Part shown: positions 9,461 through 22,383 of the stretch, piece after piece | Position numbering within the stretch: the stretch's first letter is position 1 | How the letters are laid out: every line of letters starts with the position of its first letter | NCBI GenBank assembly: GCA_021234155.1 | Contig: JAJEKV010000003.1 | Coordinates: forward strand, 28,689,166 to 28,753,165 | Direction: 5' to 3' | Source of the DNA: Isoetes taiwanensis | Taxonomy: Eukaryota; Streptophyta; Lycopodiopsida; Isoetales; Isoetaceae | Length of the DNA stretch: 64,000 nucleotides | Translations under genes and position numbers: made by a program | Notes under the pieces: model-generated | Told to the model about the DNA's origin: nothing | The model's database searches: none | The model's input: the letters and a program-made list of their open reading frames with translations, nothing else

Positions 9461-12400
9461 CGTAATGTGTATCAAATCAACACTAGTTATAGTGCCTGGC
9501 ATTGCCGGGCGTAACTACAATTTTATTGTAGAATTATGTGAGTAAGATATAGGATTTAGGAACGAATGTAGGGTTGTCAATCATGGTCCTTTTAAGTTAT
9601 TGTCCAAGTTGGATGTCACATTTAGAACTATTGAAAGGTCAAAGAGTTGCAACTATTGAAATTCAGCCACTCTATTTTCTTCGTAGCATTTGAATCCATG
9701 CAATATAGTTAAGGATCCAACAGTTTCCTTCATTGTAAAATGACAATTGCATCTATAACATACCAAAAGTGGCGTGTATATTGTTTACAACAGTTGTAGT
9801 GAACCCATTTAGATTATTCCAAGAGCACTCTAAAATATTACAATGTTGTAAATATTGTTCCTACTTGTATATGACTCATAAACCCTTTGCAACAACAAAA
9901 TAGAATGACCCTATTGAACGTGATTTGTTACATCTATTAGCAAATGGCAGTTAGAACTATACGTTTGACTAAAAACTAAGCTTCTTGTTGCTGGGCCTAA
10001 GTAGAATTCTATTGTAGGCAAGCACGAAGAAGCATAGGTAGAATGTGTTGCTAAATTGAATTAGGGACAAAAGAAAAATAGGAGAATTGAAGAAGACAAT
10101 TATTATAGATATAGGTATCATGTGAGAATTAAAACTTCCCTCTTGGAAAGAAGTTTACTATTACTTGAGGATTTTAATCTATGCAGTTGTGGTTTAACCT
10201 ATACAGTTGTAGTGATAACTGCAAGGGATCCATCATTCGAGGTAGCAATTTTCGCCTATGTACAATAAATCAAAGATAATAACTCGAAATGATGTTTGTA
10301 CCTCTTTAACATTATAAATGCACATTCTTTCATTAGAAAGAAATGCTAAATGTATCTATAGGAGTTTATGCAGACTTTTGCCTAATGTTACACTTGCATA
10401 TTCTTTCATTCCCTGCACAATTCCACCTCCATTAAGAAACCATCAAGCCTACTTATATTCCTCACTTTCTGAAACATTCATGTGTTGGAATTGCTATTGT
10501 GTGCAACACCCTAGAAACTATGAACATTAATGATTAGATTCATGGATATTGTTTGTCAATAAATAATTCCTTACAATCATTGCACTCCACAGATAGATGT
10601 TGGTACTCATACTATAGGCTCAGTATAAACACATAAAATAATTTCTTCAATCCAAAGAGCATAGTATGTAAGCGACCAACTTCTGATCCTTAAAACAAAA
10701 AAGTTCATATGTATCGTATTGGCCTTCATTGGAGCAGCTATAGGAACCTTGTATTGGCATCTAATGCTATGACAACTCTAAAATAGGATCACATTATAAG
10801 TTAGCACAATGGACTTCAATTAGAGTTTAGGGTTGTAAAAGAACAGTCTTACCTGATTACAATATTTTTTGCACGATCCATTTGATGGCTTCTTTGGAAT
10901 TCGCAATAAGTCAAGAAAATCTTATGCTCACACCATGCCGCAGAATCCGTTGGGCCATTCGCAAAGAAACCAAGCCACAGTTTGTATCAAATTTGGAATA
11001 TGCTGGGCAATAGAAATGCGAAGTGATAGAAAATGCCATAGATAAAGCAGAAATCAAAGCAGATGTGTGAGAAATTAAAGTGTGCTTATGTAAAGCGTGC
11101 TACAACATTACAAATATGATGGGCTATGGTGCTAGATTCCTCCAAATCCATCCACAAATCTTGAATAATCTTGTTGTTATGATGTTAAAAACATATGAAG
11201 ACACACATCAAGAATAAGTCTATCATCACGTGCTATCTCTGTCTCTCAAAGCAAATATATGGGATAATGAAATGCAACAGTATGCTCTATCTACATGTCC
11301 TTTAAAGCAAGAACATCATCATGGAAAGACCATATGACAGATAAAAGAGCGATTATATCGCTATTGCTCAAAGTTACACATATTTTTCATATTCAAGCCA
11401 CAATTTGCATATATATTTGGTTTGAACATAGTACAATCTCCAGGAAAACAATAGACATGATTCTAAAATAGACAAAAACATCAAGATACCAGAGCTTAGC
11501 TTGGAACGGTAAAAGCACTATTATTAGTGGCATATTTTAGAATAGGCTTGTGTCTCTACAATATTTCTACCAGAAACTACATGCGATGTTAATATTACCT
11601 GTGTAAAAGCTAGTAAGAAAAACCCTTCTGCTAGCTCTAGCAGAATGTTGCTGCAAAAAATGAAGCAGGTCAGGACGGATCTATTAAACTCCGTTTCGCA
11701 CATCTTCTCCAACTAAATAAGGTACCTATATGCTGTAAAAACCGGTCTCCAGAAAAAATAGCAGACATGATTCTAAGATAGACAAAAACGTCAAGGCACC
11801 AGGACAACTTGTGCAATTGTGAACTCCACCTTCAAGATGAAGAAACTCTAAACCATATGAATTTTAATCGTGCAGATGATTGCGTAAAACTTAATGCATG
11901 CTTTCAGTTGGAGATATCCTACAACAGAAGCAGCATATAGGAATTTGGAGCACTGCAATCTACAACAATATCTAAGCAATAACAACTCATAAAGACCTGT
12001 GAAATGTACTTTTAATAGAATTATAGAGAATCTAATAATAGAATTATAAAGAATCTAATACTTCTCAATTTAAGGTGGACAGTGTTTTTGTCATTAATGC
12101 TTGAAATGGGAGATGTAAGGGTCTTAGTTACAGAACTACTTCTCAAGTTATGACACAACTCTCGTTAAAGCTGTTACTTTAAAGAACCTAATACTTCTCA
12201 AATTAAAATGGAGAGTGCTTTCTGTTGCTATTAATGCCTAAAATGGCAGATGTAACACAACTACTTTTCAAGTTATGATCTCTTGTTAAAGCTGTTACTT
12301 ATTATAACAATCTCAATAACACCTAGTTATACACTCACATAAGAGGGTCATAACGAACTAATTTTAAGCTAGTTTCCAACTTTGTTACAGCTATATCCTG

Positions 12401-12533
12401 CAAAGAGCTATCATATATCATGTAAATTGGTCACACCTGACCAACTACCTTTGCCACAACCTTTCATAAAATGAAGTTAACTTGAGTATAATTAGAGAAC
12501 TTGACTCAAATATAATTAGAGAACTTCACTCAC
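9461..12533. other. Block C, right part: AT-rich sequence with possible minus-strand exons
   Basis: Shared with 26,391-29,461. Most of it looks intronic or intergenic. On the minus strand, a segment at 11,599-11,650 is bounded by ttttttgcag and a GT donor, and another near 10,850-10,990 ends in a CAG/GTAAG donor. Neither translates to a protein I recognise. Copy 1 and copy 2 differ around 11,900-11,965 and 12,165-12,180 mainly at CAG/CTG words. Confidence 0.3.
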
Positions 12534-12669
12534 CTAACTTTTGTTATAGCGGTTGCCTAACAATGCTTCTGCAGCTTGCAACCCATCGATAAATTGTGCA
12601 ACTATGACGGGCTCAGATCCCTCAAGCACAATATATCCAGCTTTTATGAGTCTGAAGGCAAGAGAAGTC
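12534..12669 (-). pseudogene. Exon-like segment, possible dehydrogenase Rossmann piece
   Basis: On the minus strand an acceptor (catgttgcag) precedes 136 bp, and a donor-like GTGAGTG follows. One frame reads SLAFRLIKAGYIVLEGSEPV then AQFIDGLQAAEALL. This resembles the early part of the 6-phosphogluconate/hydroxyisobutyrate dehydrogenase type of nucleotide-binding domain (L-I-x-x-G-Y-x-V, then S-E-P-V). The frame ends in TAG just before the donor, so it is broken or misread. The assignment is weak. In unit 2 this exon is split by a 2.48-kb insertion at 29,568. Confidence 0.3.
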
Positions 12670-15600
12670 CTGCAACATGTCATTGAAATGTATTCAGGTA
12701 TGCAATAATGAGGTTTTGAATCTTAAAGACTAACAAACAATACCATGTTGTGGTGCCATGTCATGTAAACGTTTCATACATTAACAATGCTGCTATATCT
12801 ATCAGGAAATGAAGCATTAACAGTTGGCAATTGCCACATCTAAGACTTGTCAGAGTACTAAAAGAGAGCTCGTAAATGCTGGCTATGTTTGGCTTGTTGT
12901 CCCTGCCATGAGTTTTATTTTAACTCACCCTTCCTTCTGTTTGAATAGGAGCAGGCTACTCATGAGAAATGGCATTTTCAGCAGTAATATCTCAAACCAT
13001 TGTTGACAATGTACAACACAATGCAAGTCCACAACATATTCAACTTGATGCTGGCATGCAGCATAGATACGCTTTATTTTCTACCGTGCTCTCCTCTGTG
13101 TGACTCCAACGGCATTATCTTTATTTTTCTTTACTTCCCTGCTACAAATATCTTTTATCATACAACATAAACCATTGGATGTTTCAGTTTGATCCATCAT
13201 GGGATGGCTTAGTTGTAGCAATGGTGCTAAATGTTTTATGTATTGACCAGCTATTAGTTAAGTTTGAGCTTTATATTCATTATCCTGCTAACATAAGGCT
13301 AAAGCATGTAACTAAGCATTTTTATAAGCACTCAGAATTTCATATTGAAAAATTCATATTGAAGCACGTTTTAGGAGGTGGTCTAGTAATGTCACCGCAT
13401 GGTAAAAAACCAAATGCCTATCCACAAAGTCTCGTAACCGTATATTGCTTCTTCCTGCATGAACAGCGCAACAAAACCCATTTGTATCTAACACATTAGA
13501 AGAAGTTTAGATTAACTTAAACTTTGCTAAAAACACATGATATTTACTAAGAGTCGGTCATGGTTCAGAGAGAGAAATGGTGTGCAAATGATATACAAAA
13601 TGTGGGCCTTATTAGTCATCTAAGAGGTGTAACCTACCCAGTAATCTCGTTGCCCAGTAATACCAGCTTGCAAAGGGATTATGGAGCTACTTATAGGGCA
13701 TAGTATTTTGCCAGCTAGAGACGTGTATTTGAATCAAAATTTCAACATAAAATCCTAAGACAGGGGCAAATTGTCCCTGATGTTTATCAGTGCATTCTTA
13801 CATTCATAAAGTTAGTTCTACTAAGATTTTGGATAGAGTTCAGGCATGCACCATTTCTAAGTAATATGAGTACGCTTAGATGCTACGAAATAAAACTCTT
13901 AGTCTATGTATTATCATGCTATCAATACTGAAGATCTGCAAATGAAAGTATACCTGTGCCTTCTGATTTGATTATCCTGCTTGAATACTACATGTTGCAA
14001 TAACCATAAGGATCCAAAATAGTATCTTGCTCGAATACAACCTGTTGCAACAACCATAAGGATCCAAAATAGGCATCTGCATATACAAATAGGTCCAACA
14101 TCTTGCTCAAACATCCAATTAGGATTAAAAAGCCGTAAGGTATATGGCGATTTACTGAATGCCTCGTGAATGTCAAATGGTTAAAATAGAATGAGACAGC
14201 CATAGAAACTTGATTCAAATAGAACAAATATGCTCATGATTTGGCTTTTCTGCTTCAACAAAGGATGATGTGCAACCATACGGGTCTATTACAGGCATTT
14301 ACATATACAAAATAATAGGAGATAAGATCAAAATAATCTATGAAACTTTGACAAAATCTAAACTATGAAGCTACAAACAGCTATATACAAACAAACCTGT
14401 TAAGGATTTCAACGGATTTCCATAATTTCGGACTTGGTGTTCTTCATGGATCAGCATAATAACCTTGCGTACATGCCAAGGTCTTCCTTCCTTAAGTCCT
14501 AACTCGTTTATGCAGGCGTATCATGTATGCTCTAACGCTTTTGAGAAAGACATTTAAAGGAAAGGGTTAATAGCACCAGTTAGATGTATAGCAAACCAAA
14601 ACTTTCATGAATCATCTTCTGTCATGCATGTAGATGCCACTACTTGGCCGGAATACTATGAAACCCTGCATGATCGGAGCAACAATGGCAGACTTGCCGA
14701 GGATAAGACATCCATTTGCATGATTCATAAGATACTGAGCTCTTGAGCAATCGTGGCATGCATGCCACGCTGCAGCCCGAAAGGAAAAAAACTGACCTGA
14801 GCACGCCAGCCGAATTCGCATGGCGACGCGAAGAACAAAATGCCCAATTCATGTGAAAAGAAAATATTTCGATTTTTGGATTGTCGGAAATAGTTTATGG
14901 CATCCAAAACCATTTAAAATCTTAGAAAATGGGCTTAAAAAAAATTCCAAAAACATTTTCTACCAAACCTGAAAATCCCAAATTAACAAGATTGATTGTA
15001 ACGCCATCTTTTAATTATATTATATTATTTTTTTAGTTCAAAAAAGCGTATCAAAAAGCGTTACAAGCATAGGGGTTTTCTTCTAGTGTGAGTTGCCTGC
15101 CATGTGCCTAGAAGTGTGATCATCATCATTGCATGTACCATAGCTCAGCGTATGCAGGCTCGACGGAGGGGCTCAAACTCAACAAGGAATTATAGCGATC
15201 AATTCATATAGCTCATGGAATGAATATGTTTTCTTTATTAAGCCAACCTTAGCTATAAAAAGTGAATGTTTATAATTAAAGGCTGATAAGGGTGATCAGC
15301 CGTTATAGCAAGTCACAGATTTCATGATTTCGGGACAGATGGAAATTTTGAAAATCATTTCGCATTGCTGGAGAAGGTATAACTTGTTCTAAGATGGTGA
15401 ATCTGCCTGATAGCCTTTTTCTAGAAGATGTTATTACACAAAAAGGTTTTCTACATAAAGAGTCTTCTGTAGAAAAAGGCATCTTCATCAATGTGTATAT
15501 AAGGGTAGCGATTCCTTGATACTGATTCATTCTAACCAATTCTTGTGCATTCCTAAATCCTTAAGCCTTTGTCATAGCTTGAAGCACAAATTTAGTCTAA

Positions 15601-15721
15601 TATTGAAAGATTTTGAGCCCCTTTAGGTCGACGAGCGATCTTAAAGACTGGATCTACTTTTGTTGTTTACTTTGATTGTTTTAGTATTTGTGATTAGTTG
15701 AAAACTTATGTCAGCTTTCAC
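12670..15721. other. Block D: noncoding segment with an inversion-prone part
   Basis: Shared with 32,070-35,115. Frames such as 13,179-13,499 do not look coding. The stretch 13,836-14,415 is present in the opposite orientation in unit 2 (33,238-33,817). Within it, two copies of a roughly 50-bp unit containing aaccataaggatccaaaata lie at about 13,979-14,078. A TATA-like ctataaaaag is at about 15,253 and a small hairpin (ggctgat...atcagcc) at about 15,280-15,300. No retroelement coding region seen. Confidence 0.4.
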
Positions 15722-17304
15722 CAGGGTGTGATCTACAGCCGATTGACGGGCTCTTGGCCACAGTAAATCTAACAAGCCTTTTTCGGGCACAACACCACCA
15801 ACACACCATGCATGGTTATGGCTGATTATTTGTCCTTGAGGATCCAAAGCTTCAGCCTTATCCATATACTTTCATGTCCTGTTATTTACCGCAATCTAAC
15901 TTAAGCTAGCCATTTGTTTGAATGATCACATGGTGCTTGAGAAAATGGAACGTAAGCGTCAAACAAATTGCAATGAGGTATACCCTAATTATGCCACTCA
16001 AGAATTGCTACACACACCATGCCACGAGATTAATCTGAATTGTATAACATGCAACATATCTCGCTACACTTCTATATGCATATCTTCACACCTTGAGGGC
16101 TCAAGATCTTCAAGTTTTCATACTAGTTTGACAAGAAATATTTCCCTTGAAGGAGGGAGTCAAGTGATTAATGAAGCAATTCAGAGTTTTGTTGAACTTA
16201 CTTGATGGAAATGGATGTGTATGCAATGGAGATAACTGGGATTGGGAAAAATACTTGATCTGGAGAAGGTATTCAACGTAGAAATATTGCAACCTTCATT
16301 AATTTAGGCATAACACAATTTGCAGATAAACGTTGCGTTCAGAGACGTATTCCATATCACAAGTCCATTATTAAGCAAGCATTGCATTGTTAAACATTGG
16401 ATAATAGTGACAGAGAGAAAAGTTTGTGGCGGCCTTGGCCACCGCAATAAATTTCTTGCATATCTTAACACTTTGCAAGAATGACGCCTTCCATTCCATT
16501 ACAAAAATATATGAACAATGGGCAAATATACACCTAATAAATGTTTGTGTAACCACATTCCTCCTACATAAGGATATATCACCATTGTACTCAACATTGA
16601 GAGAACAATTCCAACTCCCATGTACATCCCTATATAAGAATATTTCATCACTAGTGTTGTACATCAGGGAATAAATTACTAATCGCATATTTCTTATTAG
16701 CCATAATGGCTTTAGCTAAACTTGCTCACGATTAATCCCAAAACTTTCTGTGGTTTAGCTAAACTCTACACATGCAACCCTCTCATACTTTCTAGCGTTT
16801 AGCTAAACTAACCCAAAATTCATCCCAAAATTTTCTGTGGTGTGGTCAACGAAAAATATTAAGCTAAAAAGTATTATGTTTTTTTCTTCAATTGTTTCCA
16901 TTTACTTTAGTCATTTTCTTTGTGGAAATAATCTAAAACAATGTGAACTAGCTAAATCTAGGCCTCAGAGTATTCTATAGAATGCTGGCTAAACTAGCCC
17001 GAAATTCATTCCAAAAGTTTCTAAGGTTTAACTAAACAATACAAAATTTCAATCTCTTACATTCTAGCATTTGGCTAAAGAGATCGAAGGTTGGTGCTAG
17101 CGCGAAAAAAGTTAAGCTAAAATTATTATTTTTTTGCCAATTTTTTCCATTTACTTTAGCCAATATTTTTTGAAAATGTGCTAAAAAATCGCCAAATAGC
17201 TAAGCTTAGCCCTTAAATTATTCCATGTTGTACACTGTTTGCATAACCACATTCCTCCTACATAAAAATATCCTTTCTAGCAAAAAGATAAAGATACAAT
17301 GATA
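15722..17304. repeat. Block B, copy 2 (B')
   Basis: Offset of exactly 10,226 bases from 5,496-7,078, with only scattered substitutions (for example cacgtggtgc versus cacatggtgc). It follows block D instead of the LINE flank, so the joint at 15,722 marks one end of the B repeat. Confidence 0.85.
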
Positions 17305-17666
17305 AATAATATCTAGATAATTGATGTGAGGCATAGAATGCCTCGAAGAAAGCAATGGAATCCAGAGCAATCCTAGTTTATCCAAGCAATGGAGTCAAGC
17401 AGTCGGAGGAAGATTTGCCATTCCGAGGCCCTTGAATTTTGCAGAAGAATCAAGCAGGCTATTGGCGTGATAAACCAGAAACAATGTTTTGTGCTACGGT
17501 TACTCGCGGCTTGCATCGAACGATATCATGAATCATGGATTAACATATCTCATCCACAATTAGAATCAGATCGGACCGCCAAACTAGGGAAGGAGCTGCT
17601 TACAATTTTAGAAGATGGCTTGCGACTCATCAATCTCTGTGACGAAAAGGACTCCCCTGCCCAAGT
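17305..17666 (+). pseudogene. 5' exon fragment of a protein-kinase gene (block B')
   Basis: Same fragment as 7,079-7,440, with the frame starting at ATG 17,389. It shares the variant gcaggctattgg with the copy in B''' (36,847), whereas B and B'' have gcaggcaattgg. This fits B' and B''' being matching ends of the two large units. It is truncated at the same gcccaagt position. Confidence 0.6.
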
Positions 17667-18156
17667 AAATGTACATTTGGTCATGGGTTCAAACCTTGCC
17701 AATGTTATTTATATTTTGGAAGTTGGTTACTAGGGGTATACGATGATGATCCCCGACGTAGTAGAACTTAAAAAGCCTATACGTGTCCTCCACTTTGGCT
17801 GTCGCAAGGCAGTGGATAACCTAGCTAGTCTGTACAAGATTAGTCTAGTATGGACCTTAAACAAAGTAATAAAAAAACAATGGGACTATGGTAGGTGGCA
17901 GTAGGATGGTGAGGCTAAAAAGCCATGCCCCTAGAGTGCCCCTAGGACCGAGACTTCCTAAGGCGGGATTAAATCCTGCCTACAAAGTGTGCATGTAAGG
18001 TGAAAGTTTTGCTCAACGGATGTGTGGTGAGTTGGTATAGGTCTAGTAATGCCAAAATAAATGTACATTTGATCATGGGTTCAAACCTTGCCAATGTCAT
18101 TTATATTTGGAAGTTGGTTACTAGGGGTATACGATAATGATCCCCGACGAGGTGCC
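17663..18156 (+). repeat. 392-bp tandem repeat, about 1.3 units, cut at the duplication junction
   Basis: One full unit and the first about 90 bases of a second. The second unit has gataatgatcc rather than gatgatgatcc, as does the second unit of the array at 37,457. That identifies this piece as a copy of that array. It stops at ccccgacga, where LINE ORF1 sequence begins. Confidence 0.8.
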
Positions 18157-18884
18157 TTGTTGATGTGATTATTCTCCATGGTCTTGGATTTTGGTCTCCA
18201 GACCTGCCTGCCATGATTTGTTTCCACCTCTTTTTGCATCTTTGTCTCCTTATTTTCTTTAGGAGGAGAGAACTTAGCCAGAGGCATCTTAGAGTAGGAA
18301 ATGTTAAGATTAAATATGCCTCTGTTGGGGATTTTGCATGGGATGCAGTCCTCCCAGTTAGAATAGATCTTTTTCTGAATACAAACAGAGGGAAAACTGG
18401 TCTGAGGGATTGAGATCTGAATGATCTCCCCTAAGCTACTAGCAATGGTTCTAAGATGGGAGACAGTCCAGCAACCCATAAGCAAATTTGTGCAGGAGAT
18501 CCAAGTGGTAGTAGCAATTGTAGAGAAATCCCCTGGAATATAGAAAGGATCCCATTTCATAATGTAGACTGGATATCCTGAGATTATAGAGATCTTTCTG
18601 ATGAGAATTTGAGGGACACTCTTCTCTTCTTTACAAATAATTTGAAAAGTCTTATTGTCCAGCTTGAGGATAGAAAGAATAAGAACTAGAAGAGTTTTGG
18701 TAATCCAGTATTTCACAATGCTTAAGGAAGGGCAATTTTGGGGGAAATGGGCAAGAATTCCATGATTGGTATATCTGACCTTGGCCGAGTTATCAGTAAT
18801 GTTACACAGGTCAAGAATGTCCTCATCTTTATTGGTAACTTTTTCTAAATTCCCTGGATTAGTGGCAACATTAACAGAATTCAA
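18081..18884 (-). pseudogene. LINE ORF1 C-terminal portion, truncated and chimeric copy
   Basis: Nearly identical to the copy at 979-1989 down to residues NNHINKA. From about 18,157 the frame continues into the 392-bp repeat (PRRGSLSYTPSNQLPN), so the last 23 or so residues are not LINE protein. The DUF4283-like core (MKWDPF, IASSLGEI) is kept. The truncation is the breakpoint of the large tandem duplication, not a LINE 5' truncation, since the missing part is toward the element's 3' end. Confidence 0.7.
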
Positions 18885-19775
18885 AGAATTGAGTAAAGCG
18901 TTCTGTAGGAGTTACCATTGATTTTGTCATACTTCCCCATAATTGGGACCGAGGACTTCAGAGATTGCTTGGAGACTTTCGTTTTATTTTTGTCCAGATT
19001 TTGCTCCTTGATGCTGGTACAGTTATGGCAGTCACAGTTAGCACAATCCGTCGGGTGAAAGTATCCATTCTTTGTCGACAATTTTGCACTTGGTAGGAGT
19101 GTGAAGCGGGAGTTGGTAGGTTTTGTAATCCATCTCCACCTCTTTCAAAGTTTCGGCGGCAAAGGAAGGGAATCTTCTCTTGAAGCCTTTTCGGAAGCTC
19201 TCTATAACATGATCATCAGCCTCCTCCCAGACTTTCACTAAATGAAAAGAGGCTTTTGATTTCCATCCGAGATCCTCAAGTTCTTCTACTAGAGTCTTTG
19301 CTGCTTGTAACATTTCCGTCATCGATCTTCTGAATATCTGATTTTTTAGGCTGCAGCAGTCTTCTTTCGAGTGCCCTGTCTTCACCCTTATCAGCTGGTA
19401 CAGAAGTATGTCCATTTCCTGGATTTTTTGAAGCATCTGCCAAGCCAAGTCCCGGTCATTGGCTTTGCCTTCTTTGTACTGATTTTCAAGCCTTTGCATT
19501 TCGAGTTTACACACCATAATCTAACCTTCTTTTTGTATTCCCATGCAATCTGATGCGGCTTCTTGTTGTTCTCTAATGATGTCGAAGGCAGCCTTAAGTT
19601 CTTTCATCTTAATCCAAGCTTGATCCTTCTTATCATCCAGAACAAAGATTTGGTCCCAGCTCTGAATGATCAGAATGGGATCTGTGTCCTTATACTCATA
19701 GGGTATTCTTGCAGAGGATGAAGAAGAACCTCGGGTGGCGGTTTGTTTGTCAACTCCTTGGTCCTCATAGTGCAA
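18881..19775 (-). pseudogene. LINE ORF1 N-terminal portion, second copy
   Basis: Matches 1986-2870, including the in-frame TAG (19,521) and the restart at ATG 19,517. It carries an extra frameshift near 19,065-19,080, where copy 1 has ctgtcagc and this copy has tttgtcgac. The frame is thereby split into 19,038-19,517 and 18,881-19,081. The zinc-type cluster CANCDCHNC survives in the second piece. Confidence 0.65.
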
Positions 19776-20115
19776 CAGGGAGAAGAGAAGCGGTCGAGGA
19801 AGGGAATAGAGACAAGAACAGACTAAAAAGAATGAAAAGGAAGGGGAAATGGATCTTTGAGGGGGGAAGAAAGATGGAGGGGAGCGAAAGATCCGAAAAA
19901 GGGAATAAAGGAAAGAAAGAATGATTGGAATGGAACGGAAAGCTGCTAAGATAATGAAGAGGGGCAGCTCATACCCTGAGTCCCCTGCTAGGATCTAATC
20001 AGAGGTGAGTGGTCCCATCAGTCGTCAGAAGGCAGCAGAATCGAAAAAACCAGAAAAACCAGAAAATCAGAGAAAAGAAAAGAAAATAAGATGGGGGAAC
20101 CAAGAGTCGACAGGG

Positions 20116-20535
20116 TTAATTAGCCACCCCAAACCTCCAGACCACAGTACCAAGATCTCCAAAGAATTCTGCTGGCTGAAGATCGAAGAAATCTGCCCAG
20201 TGGTACAGGGATTCGGTACCGAATTCGATGGGGACCTCTAGAAGGAAGAGGTTTCTTTCAAATCTGTTACCCAAAGCAATGTAAGGCTGAGAGTTGTGAG
20301 TTGACACTCTGAAGGAGCCAATTCTGTCAAAACAAAGGATGCAGAGAAAAAACTTGTCAAAAAATTCAAAATCTGCCCTACAGAAACCTATTCTGGATTG
20401 ATTAGAGCTAGCTAATTCGATTAAATCCTCGATGGCTTGAAGAGTATCCTCATGGCCTTGGGGTGGGATGACAAAACCCAGCCCCTGGAGAACAGCTTCG
20501 AGTAAAGCCTCATCCATCAGGGCTGGGTAGTGCAC
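20116..20535 (-). CDS. Upstream ORF of the LINE-containing segment, open copy
   Basis: 139 codons, open from MDEALLEAVLQGLGF to a stop after VVWRFGVAN. No family recognised. The N-terminal third is acidic and helical (HEDTLQAIEDLIELASS). The centre is aromatic, and the C-terminal third (ERNLFLLEVPIEF, HWADFFDLQPAEFF) looks like ordinary protein rather than random sequence. It lies on the same strand as and upstream of LINE ORF1, separated by the polypyrimidine leader. It could be a LINE leader ORF or a captured host exon. Copy 1 (3,220-3,663) carries a stop. Confidence 0.35.
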   Translation of the reverse strand: MHYPALMDEALLEAVLQGLGFVIPPQGHEDTLQAIEDLIELASSNQSRIGFCRADFEFFDKFFLCILCFDRIGSFRVSTHNSQPYIALGNRFERNLFLLEVPIEFGTESLYHWADFFDLQPAEFFGDLGTVVWRFGVAN

Positions 20536-21675
20536 ACTTCCCGAGGCGCGAGTAGGATGCGCTTAGTTTCATCTCCTCTATTCTGTAATCCTGTCATTAG
20601 CAAGATATGTCTTACTGCAGTTCCCTATTGTTCTTCCATTGAAAAATATTATGAAATAAAAAACGAAATACTATTACTTTAAGAAATGGCACATCATCAA
20701 ACAACGAATACTGCTCATTCTTGTTGTAGAATGAACGCTATCTTCTTGCAAAACCAGAAGTGTAAAACCACAGGAATATCGAAATCAACATCCACGATTC
20801 TTTACCATTCTTGCACTAAAAATGTGAAAGTATAAATGCATACCTTTGTTGAAGATTGCAGCACGGAAAGCAGGCAGAATGAAAGAATGTTTTTAGATTC
20901 TTGAACAACATCCATTGTGAGCAGCATGTAAAAGGCAGAGAATCTGCCAAAGTCGCTACTCCATATTGCTGTAAATTGAAACTAATGTGTTTCAGCATCA
21001 GAACCGGTGCCGCCCTTGTCTGATCTGCCACTGTCGCCGCTCCAACAGACGAAGGAAGAAACAAAAACCTAACCTAGTGTAGCAAACCGCCCCAATAATC
21101 CTGCTGCTGCAATCGGTGGCGCCGTGATTCCATACCTATTACCTACCATAAATACATCTTCAGGGTAGACTTCAATCCTGGAGTCTGGAGTCTGGACGTC
21201 TGGCCTGCTAAACCCAGTGGACGGCAGCGATGAAGATCGTGAGAAAGGGAAGAAGAAAGAAACGAAAAACGTAACAGGAGAAAGAAATGAACAAAAACCT
21301 AAACCTAATAAGAAAACGAAACATAATAAACCTAACTTAAAAAAAAACAATTACTATAATACATCAAATATATAAAGCTCAAGAAAAGAAAAAATTTCCG
21401 GCAAATTATATACCCTGCCGGAAATTCGCATGGAAATATTTTTATCCCTGGTAATTTCCCTACATACATATTTTTGTTGCCGCAACTACTTCCTGCAATT
21501 TTTTTTCTTTATCGGAAATATCAATTTTCAACCGGTAGCCTAGGAATTTGGTGCACACTGCCTAAAGGGCATCAAATGTATTGGCCCCAGATTTTCGAAA
21601 AATTAAAAAATAGAAAGGGAATTCAATTTCCATATGATAGCGTTTTTTCCTTTTTAATTTTTAGACAGTTGGTTA
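20536..21675. other. Upstream flank of the LINE, second copy
   Basis: Counterpart of 3,664-4,786, with small indels. No gene called. Low-complexity frames over the purine tract are ignored. Confidence 0.4.
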
Positions 21676-21805
21676 CTTTTTTTTTTTTTTTAGTTTCCCG
21701 AACCTGGATCACCATCCCTTGTCCCTGCAAGTTCAAAGGAGGAAGAGGACTTGAACTAAGGAAAATTGTTCTGCTCAGTACCACAAAACAACATGAAATT
21801 GAAAA
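21676..21805 (-). mobile_element. tRNA-derived SINE-like element, second copy
   Basis: Copy of the element at 4,787-4,920, with the same B box on the minus strand and a T run (about 21,678-21,691) as its poly(A) tail. The flank next to the tail differs from copy 1 (tttttagacagttgg versus tttttaggcaggttgg). Confidence 0.5.
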
Positions 21806-22383
21806 TCCTAAGATTGGAATCACACTAAGGCCAACCCCAATTAAATACATAGCAGAACTAGGTGAGCATTAGGCATAATGAGAGGGCTTTGTGTGCTATT
21901 TGATATCACACTAGGCCCATGGCCAAGTGAAAAAGAAAATGACACATTATTCTGGTTCTTGCTTCATATTCAAAGCATTTTGACTCGCTGAATATTCATT
22001 GCATCGATCAACTCCACAGGTTTCTCCCCCACAGGCTCAAATCATGGAGCTGGGAGGCATTTTTGCACAAACCAAGCACTCCATAACCACCTCGTGATTA
22101 AAATTTTACTTATTTTTATCTTTTTTCCTATAACTCTGACGAAGCTGAAATTTTGTAATCCAAGGCGTAATATAAATGCATTTTAGGTCAAAATATCAAA
22201 AAATTTAATTTTTTTTTTCAAAAATACAAAGAAAATAGCCTCAGAAAGCACCCACTAAACACCATGTCTCGCTAACACAAAAAGTGTCCTACACCTCCAT
22301 GCTTTGACCCCACAGTCCAGATTCGATCAAGGGTGTTTGCAAATCGGCTCAACTAAAGGATTTTGCATGTGAACGATCAATTG

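Noticed and set aside
13179-13499. 106-codon plus-strand frame in block D (also 32,590-32,907)
   Set aside because: No motif, biased AT-rich composition, and preserved only because the whole block is duplicated.
15170-15721. LTR of a gypsy or copia element with TATA box
   Set aside because: A TATA-like word and hairpin exist, but no paired LTR, primer-binding site or polyprotein could be found.
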